DNA of 64,000 nucleotides from Punica granatum (lineage: Eukaryota; Streptophyta; Magnoliopsida; Myrtales; Lythraceae), in assembly GCF_007655135.1 (NCBI RefSeq), contig NC_045132.1, forward strand, positions 16,182,001 through 16,246,000, given 5' to 3'. Numbering within the stretch: the first letter of the stretch is position 1; each line of letters starts with the position of its first letter. Below, one piece after another: positions 1 through 11,969 of this stretch. A program made the position numbers and the translations under genes. The notes under the pieces were generated by a model. It ran no database searches and was not told where the DNA came from. It saw nothing but the letters and a program-made list of their open reading frames with translations.

Positions 1-642
1 GGACAATTTCAGGCTTGTCCTGCTTCATCCTTTCATCCTCTTGGACACACATGGTCAAGAGTTCTATAATAGACCACTCCTCCTTATTTGTGTTGTAGGA
101 GATCTTAAAAGGTTCATACTCAACTGGCGAGGAGTTAGAATAAAGTGAAATAGATATGGCTTTGAGATATCAATCTTCAGAGTCTTGAGTTGAGCTGCCA
201 AGTCACTCATTTATGTAATGTGTACACTCACATCCTTTAAACTGTCGAAGGTCTTGCTAGTTAGCCTCTTCATCAGGGTACTTGCCAAGGCCTTATCTGA
301 TTTGGTAAATTGTTCCTTAATTGCCTTCAGAAAATCCTAAGCCTCAGTCACCTCACCAACAACTCCCTACAAGCTTTTATTCACACAGGACATCATGAGC
401 ATGAGGCTTAAGTGGTTAGATTTCTCCCACCACTCATACTTCTCCTTGACCTCAGGCGCATCTGTATCAGTGGGAGCAGGTGGCTTCTCCTTATGGCTCG
501 CATAGTCCACGTCCATGTACCCCCAAAGTGAAAATAACCGACTCCTCCCAGTCAGAAAAATTTTGTCCACCAAGCATAGGAACATAAGCAATATTTTCAA
601 AAACACATTGAGGAAGAGTCTCAAAGATCAATGACATCAATT
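1..642 (-). pseudogene. Ty1/copia gag fragment (UBN2-type), decayed
   Basis: Read on the - strand, a frame starting near 642 gives a copia Gag N-terminus: a GGQNFSDW block (family consensus like LxGxNFxxW), then LGYMDVDYA, KPPAPTD, a YEWWEKSN block and SLMLMM. Downstream come FLKAIKEQF and LASTLMKRL-like segments of the Gag_polypeptide family. One frameshift lies near 515 and several stops interrupt the frame, so it is not functional. Gag would form the retrotransposon's cytoplasmic particle. The window starts inside the element, so pol is not visible. The primer-binding site and LTR at 2014-2500 lie upstream in the same orientation. Confidence 0.75.
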
Positions 643-2013
643 AGGTGCTATGTAAAATAAGAAATAACCATATATAGTAAATTCCTCCTCCCTTTGGTGA
701 TAGGCTGCAAAAATGCATGAATTTAATAGTGAGACAAGCGAATTTGATAATCACAATGAAACTATTCCTTAATCCGTTGGGTATAGAATAATCCCACCAT
801 ACTACCAAAATTTACCTTCTCAGACTAATCTAAGTCCCAAGACTAATAACTACCCTTTTGGCAAAACTATCAATCTCATTACTCGATTACAATTTGATTC
901 TAATAATCATATTGTAGTATAACTAAATGTGGTTTTCCTTATATAGGGTGCTTTGGCTACTCCTATATCCTTAAAACCACCCTACATAGCATCAGACCAA
1001 ACCAAAAAATAATCAAACCAGTCAGAATTGACCAGAACGGTTAGAATAGCCCAACCTGTCAAATTGGGACTGATCCAGTTAAATTGGGCTGAGATTTGAC
1101 TTAATGGGCTTTAGCCCAGCCCAGTTTACTAAAACAGGTCGGGCCAAAACTGGGTGGATCGAGTAGGCCAAGACTGATCTGGGTCGAGTCGATTAGGGCC
1201 TACCGAAAGCAAATCGGGTGCGAACCGAGGCAGAGCCGGGTTAGGTCGACTTCATCTTCCTAATTCGACTCTGCTGTTCCTTCCCGAAAGCCTAGCCACC
1301 GCCTCCTCTCACCGAAAACTCGAGCACCGCCATACCCGCCGATCACGGCTGCCCTCCATGACGATCACGATCACGCCGTTGCTGGCCGTTAGTCACCTAA
1401 ACTGAGAGGTTGAAGGCTCGGGATCGAGCTGGCTTGAGGTTGAGAAGAGGGGCCCGTGCCGAGCTGGAGTTGGGGAGAACCACCGCGACTGCATCGATTG
1501 AGTGCCGCGGCTCACGACCACGATTTCGACTCACTAGGCGCAGCAATGGAAGACACAAGACCTACAGTCATAGCTCACAACTCGATTCCGACGTGGTGAG
1601 ATGGACGATCGATCACCCATACCGCAAAGGTAGCCCGCGGCCCTCCACTAGTCAATGTCGCCTTGCCATGACAAAAGAGGTTGCCCTCTGCCCAGCCCGA
1701 GACTGCTGTGCTTGTTGGCTGCTTCCTTCAGCCACTGGACGCATTCTTCAGCCGCCCCAAAGGGCTGCCCGCGGCCACCAGATGCCCTCAAAAACCCTAA
1801 TCGGCCATAATTTGCTTTAGTTAACCCTAATTTGGCCTAATTAAGGCTGGATCCATATTATTGATGAAAAAGGAAATAATTATTGTAATAATCGAAACCC
1901 TAATTGCAAGAATAAAATCTAGTCAACCTTAATCGATAGGTAAATCATAAACCCTAATTGCATAATACCATAAAATCATTAAGCAAGACTAAAGCATCAA
2001 AGCATGGCATGAA
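643..2013 (-). other. Non-coding leader of the copia remnant, with a GC-rich stretch
   Basis: This is the interval between the decayed copia gag and the primer-binding site. It is AT-rich at both ends. A GC-rich, CpG-containing block at about 1150-1790 holds a 136-codon + strand open frame at 1410-1820, whose Arg/Ser-rich product matches no family I know; I treat that frame as chance. Several AAACCCTA-type words occur near 1790-1970, scattered rather than tandem. A leader of 1.4 kb is long for a copia element, so part of it may be inserted or captured DNA. Confidence 0.4.
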
Positions 2014-2030
2014 GGTCGGCTCTGATACCA
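2014..2030 (-). other. Primer-binding site (tRNA-Met type) of the copia remnant
   Basis: The - strand reads TGGTATCAGAGCCGACC, the standard initiator-tRNA-Met complement of plant copia and TRIM elements. It sits two bases from an LTR end in ...TTACA. This gives the element's orientation (5' LTR at higher coordinates). Confidence 0.8.
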
Positions 2031-2032
2031 AC

Positions 2033-2500
2033 TGTAAGATTAATTTTTAAATATATAATAATATATTACGCAGCGGAATAAACTGATATTCAGTCATTGC
2101 CTTGATGATGTCGATGATTTCCACGTCTCCCAATAGACCTATAAAACAAATAAGACCGAGATCGGCTTCTAGCTCCTAATCTCTCTATACATGACGTCGA
2201 GATGGAGGCACAGGCCCTTTTTAAATAGGCGGAGCTAGGGACCCATTAGAACATTATTTCCTTATATATTCTCCCATCAAAATGATATTAAGTTGTAATC
2301 CACAAAATATGGAATATCTAAATCAAATTATATATTGTGACATGAGGGCTATCTAAGTGAGAGATTATTTCCTTAATTAATGTAAATATATAATATATTC
2401 TCACACCAAGTGCAAAGACCACAGGGAGATAGAGGAGGGTCCCAGCTTTCCGATCCCTATGGCAATGGCATCTGACATTTCCGGCCGGAGCCGGATGTGC
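2033..2500 (-). mobile_element. 5' LTR (probable) of the copia remnant
   Basis: The LTR end next to the primer-binding site is TGTAAG on + (ACA end on -). An AT-rich block follows, with a TATA-like CTATTTAAA on - near 2221-2230, suitable as an LTR promoter. The outer boundary is not defined because no second LTR lies in the window; 2500 is an estimate from the end of the AT-rich block. Confidence 0.45.
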
Positions 2501-2969
2501 CAGCAATGATGTCTGGTTTAGGGTTTCCTGGGCTGAGGTTTTGATAGAGAAAGAGAAATGAGATGTTTAATTCGCTGATAGCATGACGACATGATGTACT
2601 TAATTGAATTAATTGCTTGTTAATTTTGCAAATTGGCCTTTCTGTGGCAGCCTTCTAGGATTTTGTTAAGTAAAGTACTGCAAGTCGGATCTCGTCGTAT
2701 ATATATTCAGTTTCAACATTGGGAAAGTAGGATATAGTGAGAGTGCTAAATATTAACTCTTTTATGTAAGTGCAAGCAATTATTGTAAACTCCGTTTTCA
2801 CATTCGATTCTGGTAATTCTCTTCTTTGAGAATTGAGATTTGTATCAAAATGAAAATTTTGAGCTTCCTTAGAGCAGGTCATACCGGCAGAGCTTGATGT
2901 TTTCGTAATTTTCATTTGATTTAAACACAATATATCAACACCATGCATTTTAATTTATGTTTTTCCCTA

Positions 2970-3501
2970 GGTAAAATTTCACTGTGCCTATAATTTATTG
3001 GATCTATCTCCAACCCAAAAGCTCGAGCTAATAGGTTGTAAAACTCAATCTCTTATAAAGCCGTGGATTTCTTTTTAATTTTTCCGTATGGGACAATCTC
3101 TCTCAACACCCGCCCTCACGTGACACCATGTGGTCTTTCTCCCACTTTACCTACACGTGCCGCGTGAACACATAAACACCCGCCCTCAACAACTTACCTC
3201 GAGATGGGCTTTCTCTTCCACACTCGGGTGAGAAGGGTCAAACCCACAGCGAGTTGGGCTTCCACTTCTGGACACGGACTTCATTGGCCACAAGTTCCAT
3301 ACCCTGGCCTGGCGTAGTGTGAGTCCCCACATGGGCGCGCGGAAGCCTAACTCACTCTGATACCATGTAAAATTTCATGGTGCCTATAATCTATTGGGTC
3401 CATCTTCAACCAAAAAGCTCGAGCTAATAGGTTGTGAAACCCAATCTCTTATAAACCCGTGGATTTCTCTTTAATTTTTCAATGTGGGACAATCTCTCTC
3501 A
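2970..3501 (-). mobile_element. TRIM element (terminal-repeat retrotransposon in miniature), complete
   Basis: Two direct repeats of 136 bp, 2970-3105 and 3366-3501, flank a 260-bp non-coding interior. On - each repeat begins TGAGAGAGATTG; the upstream copy ends ...TTTTACA and is followed directly by TGGTATCAGAGTGA, a tRNA-Met primer-binding site (3352-3365). A purine tract GGGCGGGTGTT lies just before the other repeat. There is no protein-coding capacity, so it must have been moved by another element's enzymes. The outer end of the 3' repeat has lost its CA. I found no clear target-site duplication. Confidence 0.85.
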
Positions 3502-4171
3502 CTACCTTGTTTTCGGGATACACTTTTCGATGGAATTTGTTCCTTTATAAATATCCCCTGGAAATCCCTCAGAAACATTCTCTTACTAAGGAATAATTCT
3601 TTTGAGATAAGATTGAAAAGGAATGAGGTACCTCTTATGAAATTTTTTATAGTGAACTCCAACTGCTAAGCAGATTGACATGATGCCAATTATTGCCCAC
3701 TAAAGAAAATATGTCAAATTAAATTAACACTGATCATTTAATCCGAGCGTTGCTGTGATTTTTAGAATTTTTATTTTGCGTTGATATTATTATATTTATG
3801 AATTTTATATTACAAAAAGTTTGAAATAAATAATCTCCCAAAAATATTTGATATATATATACATTGTGAAATTCGGAAAAAAATCAATAATGAAAATGTA
3901 AAAAAAAATGAGATTAGGTATATATTAATGTATAGGGGATACTAATGGTTGATTATCTAAGAACTAATGCATACGAATGAAAACTCCTCGTCAATCGAAT
4001 GGAAAGCTCTCGTGAACCCTTGTGAGAGAAGTCTAAATTACATAATATATGTATATTTATATGTATATTAAGAAGGGGTAAAACTCCATTAAGAATATCC
4101 TAACATGGGGAAACAAATTGAAGGAACAAAATCAAAGCTTTTTACATAATCCTCGACTGCATGTAAATATT

Positions 4172-4373
4172 TTAGCAGTGACCACTGAATAAGTTTTTTC
4201 AGCTTGAGTTGGGTTAAAAGCACGGAATGTATTTGCACCATCACCATCTTCAAATACAGTATTTTCTATTGTAGCACCATGGATAGCGCATAGTAGAGCA
4301 GCAGCGCCCAATACACCAGCAACCCCCATCATATGAAATGGGCTCAATGTCCAATTATGAAACCCTTGGAAAA
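4172..4373 (-). pseudogene. psbD: Plastid psbD fragment (photosystem II D2) in nuclear DNA
   Basis: On - this encodes about 67 residues of D2: [19 protein letters not shown], then LLCAIHGAT, then [17 protein letters not shown] and VVTA. In an intact plastid gene this is an internal part of a chlorophyll-binding reaction-centre subunit. Several substitutions and a 3-bp insertion (an extra Ala before LLCAI) show decay. Both ends stop abruptly and other plastid pieces lie alongside. It is a nuclear plastid insertion, possibly via mitochondrial DNA, with no function implied. Confidence 0.9.
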
Positions 4374-4402
4374 TATCAATCTCATCGATCTCATCAGTAC
4401 CA

Positions 4403-4435
4403 CGTCCGACTTGCATGTGTTAAGCATGCCGCCAG
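4403..4435 (-). pseudogene. rrn16: Plastid 16S rRNA fragment (33 bp)
   Basis: The - strand contains CTGGCGGCATGCTTAACACA followed by TGCAAGTCGGACG. This is the conserved 5' region of plastid/bacterial 16S rRNA as I know it. The match ends abruptly on both sides: the usual GATGAACG does not precede it, and the following bases are unrelated. It is part of the plastid mosaic at 4.1-4.8 kb and too short to be an rRNA gene. Confidence 0.8.
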
Positions 4436-4542
4436 GGAGTTACATTTCTTTTCCATTTCCATTGAAGAATTCTTATGTGTTTCCGGCGCCTTTGAGATCC
4501 TAAAAAATGGACAAATTCCCATTTATTTTTCTTCGAAACACA

Positions 4543-4609
4543 TATCAGTCGTTTTCAAATGTAATTGAAGACAAAGAGGGAAGATTTATTGAGACTCTGC
4601 TCGGCAAAC
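4543..4609 (+). pseudogene. rpoC1: Plastid rpoC1 fragment (RNA polymerase beta' subunit)
   Basis: The + strand encodes SFSNVIEDKEGRFIETLLGK, matching the conserved beta' segment normally reading (K)[20 protein letters not shown]. It ends exactly where RVDYSGRS should follow. It is in the opposite orientation to the psbD and 16S pieces. Sequence on both sides (4436-4542 and 4610-4770) may also be organellar, but I could not assign it. Confidence 0.85.
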
Positions 4610-5595
4610 CCCCTACTAATAAGCAAAAGAGACGCTACTGTTGTTGTCTTGCCTATCTCAGGCATGCACATGATCTAGTCATGAAACTAGAAATAGAAAG
4701 CCGGGGACCACCACGGCCCCCCTCTTCTCGAAAATCCACTGTTCAAGAAAATAGAAAGCTAAATATATAAGAACGCAAGCTTGTCAGAATCGCAATTATA
4801 CCTAGAACCGGTCGAGAGTTGTGGAATCGTGAATCGTAAAATTCTATCTGTAATTAAAAAAAATCATATATATGTGCATCGTACTTTCCATAGCATAAAA
4901 AATTAATCATTGTTCATTCAAATAAAGAATATAAACCAACAATAAGTCATAAAAGCACGAGATATCGCTACAAATTATCGAAAATCAAGGTCCAAATCTT
5001 AGAAGAAGTAGAGCTAGAGTAGCAAAAGAAGCAAAGCTACAGAAGAAGCAAAGCAGTAGCTCAGCATCAGCTTCGAAGCAGGGTCGCCATCTCGCGTCAC
5101 TCTCACGGCTCGCCGATACTCGGAGAAGCAGAAGACATAGGGTCGCCGACCAGCAGAACAGAAGCTCAGCGGAAGCTCGTCAATATGCCGAACTCTGAAG
5201 ATTGGTCGTCAGACCGCAGCGGCTCAGCTACGAAAAAAGGTCTTCTCATCGATTTCAATTTTCATCTACAATTTCAGTAGGAGAAGGAGAAGACAAAGCT
5301 ATGGATTGCTTTTTGGTTTTCCAGCCGAGAAGAAGAGAATTATTTATAAAATAAAATAAAAAATAAATAAATCGGGTCGGGCTGCCCAATGGCTCGACTG
5401 GGCTGGGCTTGGGCCGCAGCTGGGCTAATACTTAGGCTGACAATTAGATCGGTTCAATCACACTGATTATGCGATTCCGCAATCCACCTTGCAATCCAAA
5501 ACCGATCCTAGCATTTCGATCCATCCCACTGAATCGGAATCACTTGCTACATACTGAATTGTAGAATCGTACGATTTAACAAGTTGAATCACAAT
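4610..5595. other. Unassigned sequence after the plastid mosaic
   Basis: No gene is supported. 4610-4770 continues an open frame from the rpoC1 piece and may be further organellar DNA. 4990-5330 is a moderately GC-rich, CAG/GAAG-rich stretch. 5430-5620 contains several GATTC/GAATC words that partly complement 4785-4860, so a decayed inverted-repeat element spanning about 4785-5610 is possible, but the symmetry is weak. Confidence 0.3.
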
Positions 5596-5599
5596 TTTA

Positions 5600-5705
5600 A
5601 TAATCATGTGGGCACGGATAGTCTACTGTTAGAGTCGAATCTAAAATCTCTTGGTTCTAAGACGAGAGCGTATCTCATTATACTTCACTCGCTTTCTCAA
5701 AACAT
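5600..5705 (-). mobile_element. tRNA-derived SINE fragment
   Basis: The - strand carries a box A-like AGTATAATGAGAT and a box B-like AGATTCGACTC at the spacing of a tRNA-derived pol III promoter. The segment resembles the heads at 12805-12905, 38195-38295 and 44050-44150. The tail is not clearly kept. Confidence 0.5.
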
Positions 5706-6289
5706 ATGATCTTTTAACTGCAAGAACACCGTTTTCTACTTGAGAATTAGATGTATTGTTCTCTGACTTTCATTTGCTTGTCCAAGTCCCTTCGTTTGGA
5801 GCTACTAATTTGTTGACATATATGTGATAATTATAGCTTGGAAAAGAATGAAAAGACGAAAGGAGAAACAAAACGTCAGGGAGGGAGGGGAGAAAGTTTT
5901 GTGTATAACGATTATATGCAATGGAATCCAGGTGGCAAAATCACAATACACTTCAAAAAAGTTCTATTTTTGTAAGATTTCTAAAAATCAATAAAATTAG
6001 GAATATCTTAGAGAACTGTGATTTTGTCATGTGAATTCCGTTATATATAATCATTATATATAAAACTTTGACGAGAAAGAGAGAATTAATATTAATTTTA
6101 GAAAATTTTGGCAGAGGGTTTGAGAATTTTCCACAGCTACAGCGTTAGCTTGTGAAAAAGCCGTTAGTTACTAATCATCCCTGACAACAAGGCTTGTCTT
6201 CCGGTTGTCAAAATTTATTTGGCTTGTTAATTACACCACTATATCATATTAATAACACGGTATCGTGGTGCTACTGAATCAATCAAAAT

Positions 6290-6835
6290 ATATAATATAT
6301 AAAAGTTAAAGCGAAGAATATAAGTTAAAGTAACTTTGATTTTGATCGTGGAAAATGACAAATGATTGTGTATTGTGTTCAGTTAAAGTTAAAGTTAAAA
6401 TTTTTGACTTGGGAAATGTATATTTTTGTTGCGTAGTGTGTTGAGTTAAAATTAAAGTTAAAATTTTTATGATTTTAACTGCGAAACCAAACGGAGCATA
6501 ACCATTTGATAATAGAATTAAATTTAAAATTTAACTCTATTCCTAATGAAATAGATAAAAGATAAATAAGTATGTTGGTGAAAAAGTATTTATATATGTG
6601 TATAATTAAGTGGGGTTGTAATAATGAGATTGGAGAAAAAATAAAAAAGTAATGATTGTATTGTTGAATTGTGTAAAAAGTTGAGAGAATTTAATATTAA
6701 AAAATTGAAATGAATGATAGTTAAGATAAAAAAATTGAAGAAAAATAAAAAAGTAATAATTCTGTTATTGACTTAAAAAAAAGGTAAAATGGAGTGCAGT
6801 GGAAAATATTTACACTCCAAAACTAAACGGTGAAA
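6290..6835. repeat. MITE-like repeat with GAAACCAAAC ends
   Basis: An AT-rich block rich in AGTTAAAGTTAAA words, with GCGAAACCAAACGGAGC at 6483-6499 and AAACTAAACGG near 6820. The same words and the TTGTAATGATTG and GAGAATTTAGTAT motifs occur at 26493-26788 and 42945-43250. This is therefore a dispersed family; this copy looks like two tandem or nested members. Confidence 0.5.
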
Positions 6836-8654
6836 AATGTTTTCACTTCAAAACTAAGCTCTCAGCTCTTCATTCAACATCATCAGTTGTTAAAATGAGT
6901 TCATTCGAAAACCCTCGACTCCACAATAAATCAACCTATCATTCCCCTGTTGGAGATAACTTGGCTCATAAAAAAAAGGATAATTATTCATCTAATGATA
7001 ATTTAATTAATTGTATTAAAATATATACATGAATACATATACTTTAACTAAAATTATCATACTGCAAAAATTATACTATTTATTTATAATCTCGGGCGCC
7101 ACAACAAATCCCACTCATTTATTTATTTATTTGGTGAATGGGGGGCCATCCCACTCATTTATTTAATATATAGTATTAATATCATATGCTACATGTACTA
7201 ATTTTGATATACTTTGTAAAAATTAATTACAAAATAAGCCGAATCGAAAAGTTATACGCGGACAAATTTTTTTGGGGCGGGTAAGAAAAGAAATAGTTTT
7301 GAACCTTGTGCTTCTTTAAATAGTGAATGGGAGCAATATTGAAATACCGAAATTAATATGAGGGTATTTCTGGAATTGAAAAATCGAGAAACAAATTGAG
7401 GAGCTTTACGCTTTTAGATTAGATATAGTGTATAGGTATATACGGTGTGCCTTTGGGTGTGAAAATACTCCTTTGATTACTCTTTTATTAATCAGGAATC
7501 GGAAAATAAGAATGAGATTTTGTATTAATATGACGAAAGCCTAAGATTAAAATTAAAATTATCTATACACATTGAATAAAAAAAATCTAAATACTTTAAA
7601 TGTATTGGAATTCTCTGAAAATAAACTAAATTAGAATTTGTCTAGATACATAAAATGTACAAAAATGGTCTAGATACACTTAATACATGGTATAGGAAGT
7701 GAGATATGTCTATATACATTGAAGGGTAAAAATGATATTATAAAAAAATCGAGAAACAATATATTGAACTCCAATTTTTTTTTATATTAGTTATAGATTA
7801 CATTGCATACATATATCTTGAGAAACGTGACTATCAAAATATAATGTGGTAAATTATATTATGAGCTTTTCAAAATTAATCGATTAATTAATTATCAAAT
7901 TACATATATAAATTTTGAGTGATAGAAGGTGTGAACTTCATATTGATAATCTTTACCTCTCTAATTTTTTGTTTATTTTAATTTAAGCAGATTCTTATCA
8001 CTTATTATTTTATTGTAAATGGCGAATAAATTAAAGTTCTTCAAAAATAAAAATTTCTTCTCGTTACCTAATTAGTTGTGCGCCGCTCTATACCTAATTA
8101 ATAACGACGTTTCACTTGTGCCCACCACAATTCTGCGAGGAATAAAAGCATAATTTACCAGGAATGCCCATGTCATTTGGTTTTCTTTATGGACTCGGAT
8201 TTGCGAATCAGACATATCTATCTTTTACAACAAACTACACTAAATAATAAATGCCCACAATAAATACTATCAATATACTAAAAATAAATTTTATAAAATA
8301 AATATTAAGTTAATCTATATAAATAAAAACTAGACATAGATTTGTGCTCCGGTGAGATTTACGAACAAATTTTTTTATTTGATATGTATATTATTTGGCA
8401 TAAATTTGTTGATATAAACCATTAACTCCATTAGTGAAAATTCAGGAAATTTGACTTTGAAGTTGAAATTAATCAAACAAAATGGAAATTGCAACTTGCA
8501 CATTCATAGAGAATTACCTATCAAGCAAAAAAAGAAAAAAACGTGCACGTTCATAGAAAGAAGTTGAGGAAGAGGAGAGAGAGAGAGAGAGGAAGTGTTG
8601 GAGGGCGAAATAGATGGAGAGAAATAAGAACACGAAGAGAAAATAGGGAAGTGG
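6836..8654. other. AT-rich intergenic sequence
   Basis: No gene, RNA or bounded element can be supported. Open frames here are short and AT-driven. GCCATCCCACTCATTTATTTA near 7145 repeats words found at 7110. Confidence 0.4.
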
Positions 8655-8815
8655 AATCAAAAGAGGATATAGCGCAATGGCGTTCCCTCTCGCCTGGTAA
8701 TCAAGATATTTCAGATTCAATACGTAGTGGAACTACTCATATTCCTTTATTAGCTATTAGTATTTATATTTTATTACACTAGACCAACGAGACTTTCCTG
8801 TAACTGAAAAAGATA
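8655..8815 (+). mobile_element. tRNA-derived SINE
   Basis: Box A-like TAGCGCAATGG and box B-like AGATTCAATAC lie about 35 bp apart. A family-specific body follows (CTACTCATATTCCTTTATTAG, then TAGTATTTATATTTT) and a short A-rich end near 8809. A second copy with the same body is at 49800-49948, and heads of the same type are at 45790-45890 and 45930-46080. Transcription would be by pol III and mobility would depend on LINE enzymes. Confidence 0.7.
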
Positions 8816-10834
8816 GGGATATGGAAAATTATATTTTTCACGCTACACCACAAATCGAAGTAGTTTCACCATATAGCAACAAATTTTGATTTTTTTTCAC
8901 CCCACAACACGCCATTAATATTCTGTCAAAAAAATCAATGGAATGTTGACATGGCAGCATTTTTGGGTTTTAGTGCATAGATAGAAACTTGTGGACTTAA
9001 AACAACTTAAATAAAAAAAATTATAATTTAATTTGAAAATGAGAATAAACAAACCTACAAAGATTAAAATTAAATATGAGATATCAAAATAGCATGATCT
9101 GATTATTTTCATAAACATATGTAAATCATCAAGTTTTATACTAATATATAGACTATTATATAAATATACAGTTTACACATTTATAATATAATTAATAGAC
9201 AATTCAAAATTGGCATAATTTTATTAAATAAATATACGCACAGAAATTGAGATCGTTTAGTTAAAAGTATTTAAGGATTTAGAACTAGTTTAATTTTATC
9301 AAAGACTTACCACTGAAATGTGAAATTAATTATTGAAAATTTTTATTATTCTTACCAAGCAAATCGGGTTTACCATAAATCAAAATAAATACTACAAAAA
9401 ATGATACAAGAATGTGAAAATGAACACATGCGATGCGAATGATGGAAGATAAAAACATAATCAATTGATATAATATATAATTTCAAAATACATTATCATC
9501 ATATATGCTAATTTTATAAACTTGTGGTCATATAAAGAAAATAAAAATTCACAAGTCACCATGAAGTTGGAGCCATATATAAAAATTAAAAATAAGGATC
9601 ATTTTATGTTCCCAAAAAAACAATAAGGATTTTGTAATTAATACTGATGTTAGAAAGAATGGCAACAAATCCATATCCATATCCATATATATAGTAAAAT
9701 TGACTCCTCTTTGTATTAAATTAGAGTAATATTTTATAGGGTTAAAATAGTCAATTTATAATTATATAACAGTGAAATATTTAATTGGATATTAATATAT
9801 AACTTATATCAAAAAACAATTAGTTGATACTAAATCATAAACTATCAGTATGTGAAAGAAATGAAAATATATGAAACTTGAGTGTAAACATATATAAATC
9901 AAATTTGTAAGAGAAATTTCAAAAAAAATACTAAATAAGTTAATTTGTCCAACTTCATCAAAGGTTATTACTAAAAAATTATTGGGTGAAATTTTAAAAT
10001 ATTTATTGATTTGATATGATTCTTAAGAAGCTAATTATTTTTAATATATATGTATATATAATTATATAAATGAAATAAATGTATGAGAATATGAATCCGC
10101 ATATAATACAAATATTTTTTCATATAAAAATTTCCCAAAAAAATAACAAATCACTAATTCTATGAAGTTATGGCCATAAAACTAAAATTGACACCTATAT
10201 TAAAATTTTTTAACTATTTTTTGGTATTTTTATGATCTTTAAGAAGCAAATTATTTTTAAAAAGCATATATATAATTCTTATATAAATGAAATAAATGTC
10301 TGAAAATATGGATCTGCGTATAACAGAAAGATAAAATACTAAAAAAATAATTAGTTTTTCATATAAAAATATCCATAAAACTAATAACAAATCACTAATA
10401 CTACGAACTTATGGTCATATAACTAAATTTGACTCCTATATTAATAAACGACCTTTCATTAATAATTTTTTTTTAAAAATAACAGAGTTGATTTAATCAT
10501 GGGTATTTCATTTATTTAATTAGATGTTAACATAATTTCTATTATAAGATTAAAGTTGTTATTATTATTTATTGACATATGATAATATACAAAATTAAAC
10601 AAGGATGTCCCAAAATTGGCATATTTAAAAAATGGGTAATGAAGTAAATATATATAAACTTATCATAAGAATGTCATCTATAATAAATCTCTCTAATATA
10701 CTTACTATTAAAAATATATATAGTATAATGCTTACTAAATAGGGCTGTTTGTTACAAAATATATATTGAACCATGCAAAATATATGTTGAACCATGCGTA
10801 ATTAGTTTAATTTTATGATTTAATTAGTATTAAG
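8816..10834. repeat. Very AT-rich intergenic DNA with an imperfect direct duplication
   Basis: No genes. About 10015-10205 and 10235-10445 are imperfect direct copies: both contain TTAAGAAGC(T/A)AATTATTTTTAA, then AAATGAAATAAATGT, then ATAACAAATCACTAAT and a GTCATA/GCCATA-AAACTAAA block. Fragments of the same words recur near 9520-9600, 11320-11400 and 11750-11830, so this is a decayed dispersed repeat. Its class is not clear. Confidence 0.4.
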
Positions 10835-11276
10835 CACCAAGAAAAACACGATCTTTACACTTTTTTCTAAATATAGCACGACCTTTATAAATAGCACAGA
10901 AAGGCACAACATGTTTGCATTTTTTTTTAAATATAACTCGACCTTTGGAGAGTAGCACATAAATGCACTACCTTTGCACTTTTTTTCTAAATATAGTACG
11001 AATTTCAAAAAATAGCACAAAAAGACACGACCTTCAAGTTTCATATGATTCTAGCATATTAAAAAAGAAAATCGTGCTTGAAGGTCGTGCATTTCTTACT
11101 ATTTTTAAAAGTTCGTACTATATTTAGGAAAAAATACAAAGGTCCTGTCTTTTTGTTTTACTCTCCAAAAGTCGTACTATATTTAAAAAAAATGCAAAGG
11201 TCATGTCTTTCTGTACTATTTTTCAAATGTCGTGCCATATTTAGGAATAAGTGCAAAAATCGTGCTTTTCTAGGTG
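10835..11276. repeat. 442-bp foldback element, arms of three sub-repeats
   Basis: The two halves (10835-11040 and about 11066-11276) are inverted complements with a loop of about 25 bp. The ends read CACCAAGAAAAACACGAT on the left and CACCTAGAAAAGCACGAT (complement) on the right. Within each arm a unit of about 70 bp, containing AAATATAGTACGA plus a run of T, repeats three times. Open frames on both strands are products of the palindrome. A transcript would form a long hairpin. It is most likely a foldback MITE; the target duplication is not clear. Confidence 0.75.
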
Positions 11277-11969
11277 ATTATCGTATAAAACTTGAAATTA
11301 ATTATTAAAAATATTTTGCTGTGTTAAGAAGCTAATTTATTTTCCAAAATTTAGATAATTGTTATAAGAATGATATATAAATATTTTAAGCTCTTAAATA
11401 AAAATAAAATTTTTAAAAAATATAGTCTTACCAATGAAAAATATTATGATATGGCGTCATGAGGTTAAACTCATAATAAATAAATATTAAAATATTAAAA
11501 ATAAGAATCTCATAAATATTATTTAAAATAACGAGCGAAATGAAATTTTATTCAAATTACTAGACTTAATATATGTCAATCTATATTGATAATTAAGAAA
11601 ATATGATGATGCAAATCAATTGAAATAAATAGTTCCAAAATATTATTGTAACAAGTAACATGCTATGTGCAAAAAAAATAATTAACTTACTCTAACTTTT
11701 AACAAAAAATATTAAGATAAATATTTGAAATTATCATTAATAATTGAAATTTTTATTATTTTTAATCAAAAAAATTATGTTTCAAAATTTAAATAATTAC
11801 AATACGAAATGATATAGGAATATATGAAAACAAACTTGTGCAACACTCGGGATAGAAAACTAGTATACGCAGTATTATCTGAGCCAAATAATGTGATAAA
11901 TATTCATTAATAATTAATTAAATACATGATACATATTAAAAAAAACAATCGGTTGCAAACTTATTATTA

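Noticed and set aside
1410..1820. 136-codon + strand open frame
   Set aside because: GC-rich, Arg/Ser-rich and without any recognisable domain; lies in the leader of a decayed copia element on the opposite strand.
1790..1980. Several AAACCCTA words suggesting telomeric repeats
   Set aside because: Scattered and not in tandem; such words are common in plant leaders and promoters.
4132..4416. A functional nuclear or plastid psbD gene
   Set aside because: Only about 67 of roughly 350 residues, with substitutions and an inserted codon, bounded by unrelated fragments.
8640..8720. tRNA gene
   Set aside because: Only the A and B boxes are tRNA-like; there is no acceptor-stem pairing, and the body and tail identify a SINE. 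The same holds for the other tRNA-like heads in the window.
10820..11308. Two small similar proteins encoded on opposite strands
   Set aside because: Both frames are a consequence of the palindrome and its internal repeats.
11820..11870. Helitron 3' end (TGCAACACTCGGG, then CTAG|T)
   Set aside because: A short stem and CTAG are suggestive, but no matching 5' end or helicase can be tied to it; similar words recur in the AT-rich region without clear limits.
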